A stretch of DNA of 64,000 nucleotides from Capnocytophaga catalasegens (GCF_026005215.1 NZ_BPMA01000021.1:139620-203619), one strand, 5' to 3'. Shown: positions 26,029-34,915, counted from the stretch's first letter. Numbers and translations are program-made. The notes: generated from the sequence alone by a model not told the origin.

Positions 26029-27972
26029 ATGAAGAAACTTATCTATATCTGTATTCTTTTGTGGTCGATTGGAATATGGGCGCAAGAGGAAAAGAAAGAA
26101 GATGAAACAGGGACATTTAAATCGATACGTCCCAAGCGAAAGAAGCAAGATAGTATTACATTCACAGCACTCGATTACAAAATAATCTCATTAGTTCGAG
26201 ATACAACTGCTATTGATACGAGCCTTACTGTTCGCTCAGAATATAAGCATCACCCAGTGGGCAAAGACATGTTTGAGTACATGGAGTTCTCTAATATGGG
26301 ACAGACTTATAACGCACTTGCGATTGATTTGCGCAACAAAAGCATCAGACCAGAAATGGGTGCAACTGCTAACAATTTCTACTACATACGCTCACACGAA
26401 GTGCCATATTATTATCTACCCACACCGATTACTGAGTTTATGTACAAGTCAGGAATAGAGCAAGGTCAAGTACTTCACACGCTGTTTGCAGCGAATATAA
26501 ATCCGAATTTGAATATTTTCATTCGCTACAATGCACTTCGTTCGCTGGGTAAGTATCAAAACATTCTTTCGAGTATAGGGAACTTCGTAGGGGGGGCATC
26601 TTACACATCTAAGAATAAAAGATATTGGATATTTGGGCATTATTCTGACCAAGATATTTTTCATCAGGAGAATGGAGGGTTATCAAATCCTTCTCAATTT
26701 ACTTCGGGCGATCCTCGTTTTTCAAATCGTGGAGGAATTGATGTTTCGATGACTGATGCAGAGACTGAATGGATTTCTAAGCGTTATTTCTTACATCATC
26801 AGTTCAATTTTCTACGCAATGAAAATGCAATCAATGCACAGATTCTCTTAAAGCACCAGATAGAATATGAATCGAAACACTATTCATTTAGCGAAACTTC
26901 GGTAGCGCCCAATGGCTATTTGGGCGATAGTTATACAACCTCCAAATTATATGATAAGGCATCACTGAAAACCTTTACAAATCAGCTTGGAGCGGAGTTA
27001 GTTCTCCCCTATTTGGGACAAACATACGTGTATGGTAAATCCTATTTTTACAACTACTTCTTTAATCGTTTGCATTATGATATAAACGGGAACGCTTTGC
27101 CCAATAAAATTAGTAAAACTGATTACGGAATTGGTCTTTCGTGGAATAAATCGTACAAAGGTTTTTTGATAAATGCATCGGGGGAACAAATGATACTTGG
27201 AACACTTTTGGGTACGTATCTTTCGGGAAAAATCGGGTATGAGCTTGATGAGAAAAATAAGTTATACGCAGGAATTCAGGTGCGTTCTGCAATGCCGAAC
27301 TTTAATATGCTTTTGTATCAGAGTGATTACAAGAACTATAACTGGTATAATCTTGACCAATTTGAACGAGAGAATACCCAGACGCTCTTTGCAGACCTAC
27401 ACAGCCAGTGGGGCAATGCCTCTGTGGATATTAACAACATCAGTAACTACACGTATTTTAAACTCAATGACCCTGTAAGCAATGAACGATTGCAATCAAA
27501 ACCTGCGCAATATTCGGGAGCAATTCAACACTTGAAAGTAAAGGTTTCTAAGGATTTCAAATTTTGGAAATTCGGACTTGATAACACACTTATGTATCAG
27601 CAAGTAATTCAAGATGATGCTATTTTGAATGTACCGACTTTCACTACACGCAACACGCTTTATTATTCCGATTACTTGTTTGAAAAAGCTATGTACTTGC
27701 AGACTGGTGTATCGTTCAAGTATTTTACTTCATACTATGCGAACAGATATAACCCACTACTGAGCGAGTTTGAAGTTCAGACGCAAGAGAAGATAGGCAA
27801 CTATCCTTTATTTGACTTTTTCATAAATGCAAAAGTACGTACAATGCGTATATTTCTCAAATTGGAGCATTTTAATTCAAGTTTCTTTAAATATGATTAC
27901 TTCGCTGCGCCTCAACAACCTTATCGAGACCTTATTATTCGATTTGGCGTGAGTTGGAACTTCTTTACATAA
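26029..27972 (+). CDS. Putative outer-membrane porin
   Basis: A 647-residue barrel protein of the Bacteroidetes 'putative porin' type. I chose the ATG at 26029 because it gives a proper signal peptide (MKKLIYICILLWSIGIWAQ), whereas the earlier in-frame ATG at 25987 adds a 14-residue prefix that spoils it. After a charged linker (KSIRPKRKKQD) come many amphipathic strands such as FGHYSDQDIFHQENGG, and the C-terminus DLIIRFGVSWNFFT ends in an aromatic residue as outer-membrane barrels do. The substrate is unknown. It is followed by a clear terminator. Confidence 0.85.
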   Translation: MKKLIYICILLWSIGIWAQEEKKEDETGTFKSIRPKRKKQDSITFTALDYKIISLVRDTTAIDTSLTVRSEYKHHPVGKDMFEYMEFSNMGQTYNALAIDLRNKSIRPEMGATANNFYYIRSHEVPYYYLPTPITEFMYKSGIEQGQVLHTLFAANINPNLNIFIRYNALRSLGKYQNILSSIGNFVGGASYTSKNKRYWIFGHYSDQDIFHQENGGLSNPSQFTSGDPRFSNRGGIDVSMTDAETEWISKRYFLHHQFNFLRNENAINAQILLKHQIEYESKHYSFSETSVAPNGYLGDSYTTSKLYDKASLKTFTNQLGAELVLPYLGQTYVYGKSYFYNYFFNRLHYDINGNALPNKISKTDYGIGLSWNKSYKGFLINASGEQMILGTLLGTYLSGKIGYELDEKNKLYAGIQVRSAMPNFNMLLYQSDYKNYNWYNLDQFERENTQTLFADLHSQWGNASVDINNISNYTYFKLNDPVSNERLQSKPAQYSGAIQHLKVKVSKDFKFWKFGLDNTLMYQQVIQDDAILNVPTFTTRNTLYYSDYLFEKAMYLQTGVSFKYFTSYYANRYNPLLSEFEVQTQEKIGNYPLFDFFINAKVRTMRIFLKLEHFNSSFFKYDYFAAPQQPYRDLIIRFGVSWNFFT

Positions 27973-28066
27973 TATACAAATGAAAAACACACAAAAGTAA
28001 TTAATCATACAATTATTTTTAATCAACGCATTTTTTGAACTTTTTATTTTATAATTATTTGATTGG

Positions 28067-28104
28067 AAAATAGGAGCAATGTATTTTGTTCCTATTTTTT
28101 TTAT
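28067..28104 (+). terminator. Terminator after the putative porin
   Basis: AAAATAGGAGCAA (28067-28079) pairs with TTGTTCCTATTTT (28086-28098), with one wobble, and a run of Ts follows. Confidence 0.8.
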
Positions 28105-28111
28105 TATCAAA

Positions 28112-28279
28112 TCAATATTGATTTTTTATAAAAATACTATTCATATAATATTTTCAACAGTGAAGTTATTAAATACACTATGCATTCATATAAATTCAAT
28201 ATTGAAGTTATTAAAAAAATAAATATTTCAAATAAACTCAGTATTGATTTTATTATAAATATCTATTTTTTAAATAAAA
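28112..28279. repeat. Four 42-bp phased repeats with a palindromic core
   Basis: Four units start exactly 42 bp apart, at 28112, 28154, 28196 and 28238. Each opens with a TCAATATTGA-like palindrome (TCAATATTGA, TCAACAGTGA, TCAATATTGA, TCAGTATTGA), followed by a similar AT-rich tail. A weaker fifth unit may begin at 28280. Forty-two base pairs is four turns of B-DNA, so the palindromes would lie on one face of the helix. The array sits about 130 bp upstream of the promoter of the DUF6261 gene. The rest of the 497-bp gap (28280-28400) is very AT-rich and shows nothing else. Confidence 0.8.
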
Positions 28280-28406
28280 TCATTTTATTTTTATAGTAAA
28301 ATACACATATTACACATAATTATCTACTATATTTCATAAAAAAACATATTTATAAATATCTATTTATACTATTTTTTATATATAAAATAAAAAAATTAAA
28401 AAAAAA

Positions 28407-28437
28407 TTTGTTTGTATAAAAAAAATATGTATCTTTG
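28407..28437 (+). promoter_or_regulatory. Promoter of the DUF6261 gene (TTTG-N19-TATCTTTG)
   Basis: TTTG at 28407-28410 and TATCTTTG at 28430-28437 are separated by 19 bp, a textbook Bacteroidetes promoter. The start codon at 28470 follows after 32 bp. Confidence 0.8.
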
Positions 28438-28469
28438 TCCCATAAATTTTAAAAACGATATATAATATT

Positions 28470-29177
28470 ATGAATTTAGGATTACGAAAACTAAGCACGA
28501 GAGATTTGGCAACACTTGCAGAGCGAGTAATCACGGCTACAAAACAATCTGATGTAAAAGAAGCTAAAAAACATGTTTTCTTAGAACATTTGGAGAAAGC
28601 ATACAAAGAATATAGCGCTGTTCTTTCTAAAACCACATATAGCGGTAAGGGAAAAAGTGTAGCACAGGCAGATAAGGAACGTGATGTTGCCTTTTCGTCT
28701 ATGAAATCATTTTTGACTGGATACGTAAAACTTCCTTCTGCTCCATTTCACGAAGAAGCCTTAGCACTTAACGAAATATTTAAAACATATGGAGTTAATA
28801 TAAGTAGACTTAGTTACTCAGAACAAACGGCACAGCTTAATAAACTTATTGATATATTAGATACACCTGAGCATCTTGAAAAGATGCAAAAACTATCACT
28901 TGAAACGGCTTTTAACGAAATAAAAACCACCAATGATAATTTTAAATCTATCATAGATGAGCAAGCTCAGGCAAATTCTGAACTTAGAGAAACACAAAGT
29001 GCCTCTGTTCTTAGAAAAGACTTAGAGAAAGCACTCAAACGTTATTTAGATTTGGTTACACTTATGTTCGATATGGAAGGTTGGAAAACTCTTTACAATA
29101 AGTTCAACGAGTTTGTAAAAGCAACCAAAAAACCTACCAATTCGAAAAAAGAGACTTCAATAAAAGAAAATTCATGA
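28470..29177 (+). CDS. DUF6261-family protein, unknown function
   Basis: A 235-residue, mostly helical, soluble protein without a signal peptide. The start MNLGLRKLSTRDLATLAERV and the long charged helices (EHLEKAYKEYSAVLSK, RKDLEKALKRYLDLVTLMF) fit the DUF6261 family found in Bacteroidetes, often in multiple copies, as I recall. The C-terminal tail is Lys/Thr/Ser-rich and probably disordered. It has a strong promoter preceded by the 42-bp repeat array, and its own terminator, so it may be regulated separately. No function is known to me. Confidence 0.65.
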   Translation: MNLGLRKLSTRDLATLAERVITATKQSDVKEAKKHVFLEHLEKAYKEYSAVLSKTTYSGKGKSVAQADKERDVAFSSMKSFLTGYVKLPSAPFHEEALALNEIFKTYGVNISRLSYSEQTAQLNKLIDILDTPEHLEKMQKLSLETAFNEIKTTNDNFKSIIDEQAQANSELRETQSASVLRKDLEKALKRYLDLVTLMFDMEGWKTLYNKFNEFVKATKKPTNSKKETSIKENS

Positions 29178-29196
29178 TAGCTTTTTTATAATTATT

Positions 29197-29240
29197 TACT
29201 CCCGTTCTCTTTCATTTTTATATAAACGGGAGTATTTTTA
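29197..29240 (+). terminator. Terminator after the DUF6261 gene
   Basis: TACTCCCGTT (29197-29206) pairs with AACGGGAGTA (29225-29234), followed by a T-run. Confidence 0.85.
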
Positions 29241-29270
29241 TTTATTTTACTAATTTTTTATTTAATTCTT

Positions 29271-29825
29271 ATGAAAAAATATCTTATATATACTTTATTA
29301 CTAAGCATATTTGTTGCATGTAGCGAAAAAGGACAATTGTCTCAATCAACTGCGAAAGACCTTATCGAATCGCACCTTGCCAATGAAAAGGTTTTTGAAT
29401 CTGCTACTATTACACTCGGAGAAATGAAGCTAAAAACTAATAAAGATACTGAAAAAATAAAGCAGATTAAACTCTTAGGAAATGAAAACTTCTTTGACAT
29501 AGAAGAAATTAAATCTAAAAAAAGATTATTTTCAAGTGATAGTCTATGGATTATTAACATAAAACTTGATGAGAAAGCCCTCCCATATGTTATTGAACTA
29601 AAAGAAACCAAAGCCAAAGTAAAAACAATAGAATATCAGCTAACAACAAGTAAAGATATTACAATTGAACAAAAAGGAGAAAAAAGAGCAAACGCTTCGG
29701 CAATTCTACGAAAAGTAAAAACACCTTTTTACAGCTTTGGTAAAGATAAAACAGAACAAGATTTTATAGTTAAAACCTTCAAGTTCAAATATTCGGACGA
29801 AAATGGTTGGGAAATTATTAGATAG
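29271..29825 (+). CDS. Lipoprotein, paralog of 3839-4390
   Basis: A 184-residue lipoprotein with an intact signal peptide and lipobox (MKKYLIYTLLLSIFVACSEK, Cys17). The mature sequence aligns end to end with the lipoprotein at 3839-4390: an N-terminal helix STAKDLIESHL, a central region LWIINIKLDEKALPYVIEL, and a C-terminal region TPFYSFGKDKTEQDFIVKTF, FKYSDENGWEII. It could adopt an NTF2-like or similar small alpha/beta fold, but that is a guess. Unlike its paralog it has no secreted-protein partner directly downstream; a small membrane protein follows on the same strand. Confidence 0.75.
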   Translation: MKKYLIYTLLLSIFVACSEKGQLSQSTAKDLIESHLANEKVFESATITLGEMKLKTNKDTEKIKQIKLLGNENFFDIEEIKSKKRLFSSDSLWIINIKLDEKALPYVIELKETKAKVKTIEYQLTTSKDITIEQKGEKRANASAILRKVKTPFYSFGKDKTEQDFIVKTFKFKYSDENGWEIIR

Positions 29826-29897
29826 TATATTCTTTCAAATCGTTTTAATTCGTTAGTTACCTATTTTAAAAAACAATTCATTACACTTTATTTGCTA

Positions 29898-30371
29898 ATG
29901 AGATATACGTCTTTACTATTACTTCAAGCCTTTTTGTCAGTTATATCGGGCATACTTATCACAAAAATGTCTTTTTTGGGACGTATTGGTGTGCATACAA
30001 TGTATCGAGAATATTTGGTATTTCGCAGTTGGTACAAAACCGCATTGCTTCTATTTGTTGTACAAGTTGTTCTTATTTTAATACTTTCTATTTGCAAAAA
30101 AATAATGACTACTGCTTTAACACGTTTTGTTAGTCTTTGTTTTATCGCAGTAGGAGCTATCGGACTTTTCTTTACCTATACAGATTTCACAACAACCTCA
30201 CATAGAGTGATGAAATCCAGTTTTCATTGGGGATTTTATATTTTTTGGATAGGGTGGTTTATAAGTTGTTTGTTTTTCTTATTTAAGAAATCAAATACTA
30301 CCAAATCACTTATTCAATTGCCAAATGAGAATACTATTTCTGTTGAAGAATCATTAAAAGCAGAAGAATAA
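29898..30371 (+). CDS. Four-helix membrane protein, unknown function
   Basis: A 157-residue protein with about four hydrophobic spans (for example LLLFVVQVVLILILSICKK and WGFYIFWIGWFISCLFFLF) and a polar, Glu-rich tail. I chose ATG 29898 over the TTG at 29892. It lies 72 bp after the lipoprotein gene. Its stop is 6 bp from the convergent PAP2 gene's stop, with no terminator between them. I recognise no family. Confidence 0.65.
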   Translation: MRYTSLLLLQAFLSVISGILITKMSFLGRIGVHTMYREYLVFRSWYKTALLLFVVQVVLILILSICKKIMTTALTRFVSLCFIAVGAIGLFFTYTDFTTTSHRVMKSSFHWGFYIFWIGWFISCLFFLFKKSNTTKSLIQLPNENTISVEESLKAEE

Positions 30372-30377
30372 TTTTTA

Positions 30378-30950
30378 CTACAAGGAAAGAGAAGGTTCTT
30401 TCTGTGATATTTTTTTCTTATACAGATAGAAAAAAAGATAGGCTACAGAACTTCCTACACACATTCCTACAAGTATATCAAGTGGAAAGTGTACGCCTAA
30501 GTACATCCGACTGAAAGCATACGGAACTGCCCATACATATACCCACCACGCCCAGCGCATACGCTCACGGAATGTTAAGTATAAAAACGTACAGATAGCA
30601 AAACTATTGCTTGTATGTCCTGAGAAAAAACTATATCCTTGCTCTGGTGTAACTATGCGTAACAAGGGAATAAGTTCCTCATTGTGTATTGGGCGAAGAC
30701 GTGCAACGAGTTCTTTCGTTCCGTTGGTTAATAAGATAGTAGTCAAAAGGGTCAAAATCGTAAAGAGAAGTATTTGCCCAGCTTGTTGTTTGGGAAAAAA
30801 TCGAAAGCAGATAAATAATAAGAATATAAAAAAGGGAATCCAATGGGTTGCATCTGTAATGTATAACCAGAATTTGTCTTGTGAGGCAGTTCCCATTTGA
30901 TTTATTTTCACAAGAAGCTGATGGTCAAGGTCAATAATTTTTTGCCACAT
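30378..30950 (-). CDS. PAP2-family phosphatase
   Basis: A 190-residue, multi-span PAP2-superfamily phosphatase. The three catalytic motifs are present: GTKELVARLRP (K-x6-RP), YSFFSGHTSNSF (the PSGH-type motif, with Phe for Pro), and SRMYLGVHFPLDILVG (SR-x5-H-x4-D type). Members of this size dephosphorylate undecaprenyl pyrophosphate, phosphatidylglycerophosphate or lipid A; the substrate cannot be told from sequence alone. An LpxF-like lipid A 4'-phosphatase is one option, given the LpxE-like enzyme at 61479. It overlaps tatA by one base (TAATG) and is translated after it. Confidence 0.88.
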   Translation of the reverse strand: MWQKIIDLDHQLLVKINQMGTASQDKFWLYITDATHWIPFFIFLLFICFRFFPKQQAGQILLFTILTLLTTILLTNGTKELVARLRPIHNEELIPLLRIVTPEQGYSFFSGHTSNSFAICTFLYLTFRERMRWAWWVYVWAVPYAFSRMYLGVHFPLDILVGMCVGSSVAYLFFYLYKKKISQKEPSLSL

Positions 30951-31222
30951 TATTTATTTCGTTTTACACGCCCCAAAGGGTCTTCTATTTCATCTTTTAT
31001 TGTATCTATTTCTTTCTGAATATCATCAATAAGCGAGGTATCAATGTTATTCTTTTCAGCAGATTTATTTATTTCAGATTTAATTTCATTCGTTGCATCA
31101 CGAAGTTGTCGAAATATCTTTCCTAGTGTGCGTGCAATTTCTGGAATTTTATCTGCCCCAAAGAGCATTAAAGCAATAAATAAGATAGTTAATATCTCGG
31201 GAGGACTAATGAAAAGTACCAT
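30950..31222 (-). CDS. tatA: Twin-arginine translocase subunit TatA/E
   Basis: A 90-residue TatA-like protein: a short N-terminal membrane helix (VLFISPPEILTILFIALMLFG), the hallmark FG hinge at FGADKIPEIARTLGKIFRQL, an amphipathic helix, and a charged tail. I start at ATG 31222; the longer in-frame extension upstream is not TatA-like, and a promoter -7 box (TATATTTG, 31245-31238) lies just upstream. tatC is not in this window. The PAP2 gene overlaps its stop by one base. Confidence 0.92.
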   Translation of the reverse strand: MVLFISPPEILTILFIALMLFGADKIPEIARTLGKIFRQLRDATNEIKSEINKSAEKNNIDTSLIDDIQKEIDTIKDEIEDPLGRVKRNK

Positions 31223-31237
31223 AAGTGTTTTTTTTTG

Positions 31238-31305
31238 CAAATATACAAATTCTTTTATTATCTTGTCAAAAAACTTTTTATTTTTATTGCATTTAATTAT
31301 CTTTG
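31238..31305. promoter_or_regulatory. Divergent promoters of tatA and the DUF445 gene
   Basis: Minus-strand TATATTTG at 31245-31238 serves tatA (15 bp before its ATG); plus-strand TATCTTTG at 31298-31305 serves the DUF445 gene (21 bp before its ATG at 31327). Both match TAnnTTTG. Confidence 0.6.
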
Positions 31306-31326
31306 CAAATACAAAATTGTAAATAC

Positions 31327-32565
31327 ATGGTACATACAAAAAAACAAAAGTTAACATATCATAAACGCATAGCTACTGGGCTTTTCCTTGCCATGTTTTT
31401 TTTATACATCGCAATGATTTATAGCGAAAATGTTTGGCAGCTATCTGGTTGGACAGGCTATGTGAAAGCCTTTGCCGAAGCAGCTATGGTAGGTGCTCTT
31501 GCCGACTGGTTTGCCGTAACAGCTTTATTTCATTACCCACTCGGAATACAAATTCCGCATACGAATTTAATTGAAAACCGAAAAAAAGACATTGCCGACA
31601 ACTTAGGGCATTTTGTAGTTGATAACTTTCTAAGTACTAGTACAATTCGTCCTTATATCTACCGAATTGAAGTTACTAAAAACATAGCAAATTGGTTTCT
31701 TATCGATAAAAATAAACAACGCGTAAGTGATGAAATACGCAAAATAATAGTAAGCTATCTTCTTTCGACTAATGATAAAGCAATTACTAGATTTTTATCT
31801 GAAAAAATAAGTGATTTTACTCCCAAAATTCCAGCAAACAAATTACTCTCACAAGCAATTTTTTATCTTTATGAACATCGTTGGCAAGATAAAATTCTTA
31901 CGTATCTATTAAATCAAATTGACAAATATCTCGCTCAAAACAAACATTTGATACAAGATAAAGTGCAATTTGCACTCCTCCCCGATTTTGTCAATGCACT
32001 TCTATCGCAAAAAATTACCGAAGGATTACAAGATTTTATAACCGAAATCATTCAAAATCCAACACATGCTATTCGCAAAGAGATTGATCAGAAAATAGTT
32101 TCTTTCACCAAAGAGCTCTCCTACTCTCCCCAATGGGAACAATCACTCTCCGAATTGAAAAATCAATGGCTTTCAAAAGAAAATTTACAGCCGCATATTA
32201 CCAATTTATGGTTTTTTATCAAAACACAACTCCTTGAAGATTTAGAAAAACAACAAAATTCAAATATTGATATATTTTTAAATAAAAATATAGATAAATT
32301 GGCTTCCTCACTGGCAAATGACTTCTCAAAACAACAACAAATTGACCGCTGGATACAGAAAAATATATATCAGTTTGTGCTTAGAAACAAATCGCAAATC
32401 AATACACTTATAAGCAATACCATTGGAAACTGGCACGGACGCGAATTAAGTGAAAAACTCGAACTCGAAGTCGGAAAAGACTTACAATTTATTCGTATCA
32501 ATGGAACATTAGTTGGTGGTCTCGTCGGATTGATTATCTACATCTTGACCAGACTTATCTTTTAG
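31327..32565 (+). CDS. DUF445-family membrane protein
   Basis: A 412-residue protein with an N-terminal hydrophobic pair (RIATGLFLAMFFLYIAMIY, then GWTGYVKAFAEAAMVGALAD), the DUF445 signature WFAVTALFHYPLGIQIPHTN, a long helical cytoplasmic middle, and a C-terminal anchor (NGTLVGGLVGLIIYILTRLIF). DUF445 (YjiN-like) function is unknown. The start is placed at ATG 31327 because the earlier candidate at 31303 lies inside the -7 box. Confidence 0.88.
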   Translation: MVHTKKQKLTYHKRIATGLFLAMFFLYIAMIYSENVWQLSGWTGYVKAFAEAAMVGALADWFAVTALFHYPLGIQIPHTNLIENRKKDIADNLGHFVVDNFLSTSTIRPYIYRIEVTKNIANWFLIDKNKQRVSDEIRKIIVSYLLSTNDKAITRFLSEKISDFTPKIPANKLLSQAIFYLYEHRWQDKILTYLLNQIDKYLAQNKHLIQDKVQFALLPDFVNALLSQKITEGLQDFITEIIQNPTHAIRKEIDQKIVSFTKELSYSPQWEQSLSELKNQWLSKENLQPHITNLWFFIKTQLLEDLEKQQNSNIDIFLNKNIDKLASSLANDFSKQQQIDRWIQKNIYQFVLRNKSQINTLISNTIGNWHGRELSEKLELEVGKDLQFIRINGTLVGGLVGLIIYILTRLIF

Positions 32566-32573
32566 AAACAAAA

Positions 32574-32602
32574 AATGACGTTATTGTTGCAATAACGTCA
32601 TT
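32574..32602. terminator. Bidirectional terminator between DUF445 gene and rng
   Basis: AATGACGTTATTG (32574-32586) pairs perfectly with CAATAACGTCATT (32590-32602) across a 3-nt loop, with A-rich upstream and T-rich downstream flanks. It separates two convergent genes. Confidence 0.9.
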
Positions 32603-32607
32603 CTTTT

Positions 32608-34149
32608 CTATAATGGAGTTCCTTCATTGGTCTTAAACCTATATTCTAAGTACGTATATGCATCGCGCGGCAATATACGAATCCAACGTTTGTATTTCAA
32701 AAACCATTTAACCCGAATCGATAAAAATCCATTTGTTAAGTATGCTGCAATAAAAGGATGTGCATTCAAACAAATTCGTCCTTTATATGTACTCTCTGAC
32801 ATTATTTTCTCTAACTCGGTGGTTATTTTATCTATGATAACAATGGGAGCTTCTATCTCTCCCCCTTGATTTGGATTTTCTTCTCTGGTCTTTATATGCA
32901 ACTCAGGTCGTACGCGTTGTCGGGTTATTTGAATCAATCCGAACTTACTCGGAGGCAATATTTTATGTTTTGCTCTATCATCTTTCATCTCTTCACGAAG
33001 AAATTCATACAATTTTTGTCTATTCTCTCCGTTATTCATATCAATAAAATCAACGACAATAATCCCTCCCATATCACGCAAGCGTAATTGTCTTGCTATT
33101 TCTGACGCTGCTATTAAATTAACCTCGTAAGCTGTATTTTCTTGATTGGTTGCTTTGTTAGAATGGTTACCGCTATTCACATCAATAACGTGCAATGCTT
33201 CGGTATGCTCAATTACCAAATAAGCTCCTTTACTCATTGAAACAGTACGTCCAAAACTTGTTTTTATCTGTCTTTCTATATGAAATCTTTCAAAAATAGG
33301 TACAGATGATTGATATAGTTTGACAATATTCACTTTATCAGGAGCTATTTCGTACAAATACTCTCGTATTTGGTCATACAAGGTGTCATCGTTAGTATGT
33401 ATTCCTGAAAAAGATTCATTGAATACATCACGTAAAATGGCTCCTGCTTTATTAACTTCACTTAATACTTTGGAAGGATAATTGGCACGAGGTATCTTTT
33501 TGCACATTAAAATCCAGCGATTTACCAAATTTTGCAAATCTTTGTCGAGTTCTGCTACTTTTTTGCCTTGTGCTACGGTACGGACAATGACCCCGAAACC
33601 TTTGGGCTTTATACTTTGTACTATACGCTTTAATCGGTCTTTTTCTGCTTTGTCCTCTATTTTCTGTGAAATAGAAATTCGCTCAGAAAAAGGCACTAAA
33701 ACCAAATAACGCCCTGCAATGGAAAGCTCTGAACTCAATCTTGGCCCTTTGGTTGAAATAGGTTCTTTAACTATCTGTACCAAAATAGGCTGCCCAGGCT
33801 TTAAGACCTCTAAAATACTTCCGTTTTTATTTATATCAGATTCTATTTTGAAATCTTTTAAAGAAAAATCTTTTTGCTTGCCTGTACTTACATCTTTCAC
33901 AAATTTCAATAATGTTGTTAGTTGAGGGCCTAAATCATGATAATGCAAGAAAGCCTCTTTCTCATATCCAACATTAACAAAAGCTGCATTAAGTCCTTGC
34001 ACAGGTTTATGTATTTTGGCAAGCATAATATCACCTACAGCAATATTATTTGTATCTTCTTCCTTATGTAATTCAATAAGTTTTCCATTTTTTAATAAAG
34101 CAAAATCAACATCAGATGAACCCGAACGAATAATCAATTCTTTATTCAC
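32608..34149 (-). CDS. rng: Ribonuclease E/G family endoribonuclease
   Basis: A 513-residue RNase G-like enzyme acting in RNA processing and turnover. It starts MNKELIIRSGSSDVDFALL, has an S1-like domain (VGDIMLAKIHKPVQGLNAAFVNVGYEKEAFLHYHDL) at about 40-75, and the catalytic region with IDVNSGNHSNK and IIVVDFIDMNNGENR carrying the metal-binding aspartates. There is no long RNase E C-terminal scaffold. It lies about 130 bp downstream of the 30-residue basic protein gene. The upstream gap includes three copies of a 9-bp ATGATTTAA-like repeat (34156-34180). Confidence 0.93.
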   Translation of the reverse strand: MNKELIIRSGSSDVDFALLKNGKLIELHKEEDTNNIAVGDIMLAKIHKPVQGLNAAFVNVGYEKEAFLHYHDLGPQLTTLLKFVKDVSTGKQKDFSLKDFKIESDINKNGSILEVLKPGQPILVQIVKEPISTKGPRLSSELSIAGRYLVLVPFSERISISQKIEDKAEKDRLKRIVQSIKPKGFGVIVRTVAQGKKVAELDKDLQNLVNRWILMCKKIPRANYPSKVLSEVNKAGAILRDVFNESFSGIHTNDDTLYDQIREYLYEIAPDKVNIVKLYQSSVPIFERFHIERQIKTSFGRTVSMSKGAYLVIEHTEALHVIDVNSGNHSNKATNQENTAYEVNLIAASEIARQLRLRDMGGIIVVDFIDMNNGENRQKLYEFLREEMKDDRAKHKILPPSKFGLIQITRQRVRPELHIKTREENPNQGGEIEAPIVIIDKITTELEKIMSESTYKGRICLNAHPFIAAYLTNGFLSIRVKWFLKYKRWIRILPRDAYTYLEYRFKTNEGTPL

Positions 34150-34260
34150 GCTGTTATGATTTAATGATTTAATGATTTATAAAAATATATTTTGTTTACT
34201 CTGTGTTAACAAAATCACGAAATACTTTGCAATATTCCAAAGAACTTCACACAAAGTGAA

Positions 34261-34287
34261 AAAAAGTAGTTAAAAAAACTACTTTTT
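34261..34287 (-). terminator. Hairpin overlapping the end of the small basic protein gene
   Basis: AAAAAGTAGTT (34261-34271) pairs with AACTACTTTTT (34277-34287). On the minus strand the stem begins within the last codons of the small gene, includes its stop, and ends in a T-run, so it can act as its terminator or as an attenuator in front of rng. Confidence 0.65.
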
Positions 34288-34371
34288 CTTTTTATGACGG
34301 TTAGCTCTTGCTCTTTTTTTACGTTTGTGCGTTGCTACCTTATGTCTTTTTCTTTTTTTTCCGCTTGGCAT
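34279..34371 (-). CDS. Tiny basic protein, 30 aa
   Basis: A 30-codon gene starting MPSGKKRKRHKVATHKRKK and ending in a run of lysines: almost two thirds of residues are Lys, Arg or His. It lies between the HU gene (29 bp upstream) and rng (129 bp downstream), on their strand. Near-identical tiny proteins occur in other Bacteroidetes as I recall. The composition matches small RNA-binding or ribosomal proteins; bL38, described from flavobacterial ribosomes, is one candidate identity to compare, but I cannot confirm it. Too short for usual gene finders. Confidence 0.75.
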   Translation of the reverse strand: MPSGKKRKRHKVATHKRKKRARANRHKKKK

Positions 34372-34400
34372 AAGCTTATTTTTTTATAGTTAATACTCCG

Positions 34401-34694
34401 TTATTTTTTTATTTTCACTTTTTTCTTAACTCCTTCTACAAAAACTTTAGAAGCTTTAAACGCTGGTATATTATGTGCTGGAATTGTAATTGTAGTATTT
34501 TTAGAAATATTACGTCCTGTTTTTTCAGCACGTTTTTTTATAATAAAACTACCAAATCCACGTAAATATACATTATTTCCCTTTTCAAGAGAAGATTTAA
34601 TTTCTTCCATAAACTTCTCTACGACAGTTTGCACATCTGTCCTATCAATTCCTGAATTATCAGCAATTTTTGCTACAATTTCTGCTTTGGTCAT
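34401..34694 (-). CDS. HU/IHF-family DNA-binding protein
   Basis: A 97-residue histone-like protein. It starts MTKAEIVAKIADNSGIDRTD, has the family signature RGFGSFIIKKRAEKTGRN around residues 45-62, and the DNA-inserting arm with IPAHNIPAFKASKVF. It bends and compacts DNA. Length is slightly above the 90 typical of HU. It has its own promoter and leads the group HU, basic peptide, rng. Confidence 0.95.
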   Translation of the reverse strand: MTKAEIVAKIADNSGIDRTDVQTVVEKFMEEIKSSLEKGNNVYLRGFGSFIIKKRAEKTGRNISKNTTITIPAHNIPAFKASKVFVEGVKKKVKIKK

Positions 34695-34747
34695 TTCTTT
34701 AAATTTTTAAATTATATACTAATTTTGTTATCTCAGTAATCGGGTTG

Positions 34748-34755
34748 CAAATATA
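34748..34755 (-). promoter_or_regulatory. Promoter -7 box for the HU gene
   Basis: Minus-strand TATATTTG, a good TAnnTTTG match, 53 bp upstream of the HU start codon. The remaining gap to the aroA stop at 34916 is AT-rich with nothing else visible. Confidence 0.6.
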
Positions 34756-34915
34756 CGAATAAAATCTGTAAAAAAACAAGCTAATTGATTAAAATTTAAT
34801 GAAATAACTTAAAAAAAATTTTGTTACTAATTTTATAAGCTTTTTACATTACACAAAATTAAGCTACTAAGATGTATTTTAATTGGAGAAATATTCCATA
34901 AATCAATAAAAAATT

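Noticed and set aside
30378..30950. Calling the PAP2 protein LpxF
   Set aside because: Motifs show PAP2 only; substrate cannot be assigned without phylogeny, so it is left unnamed.
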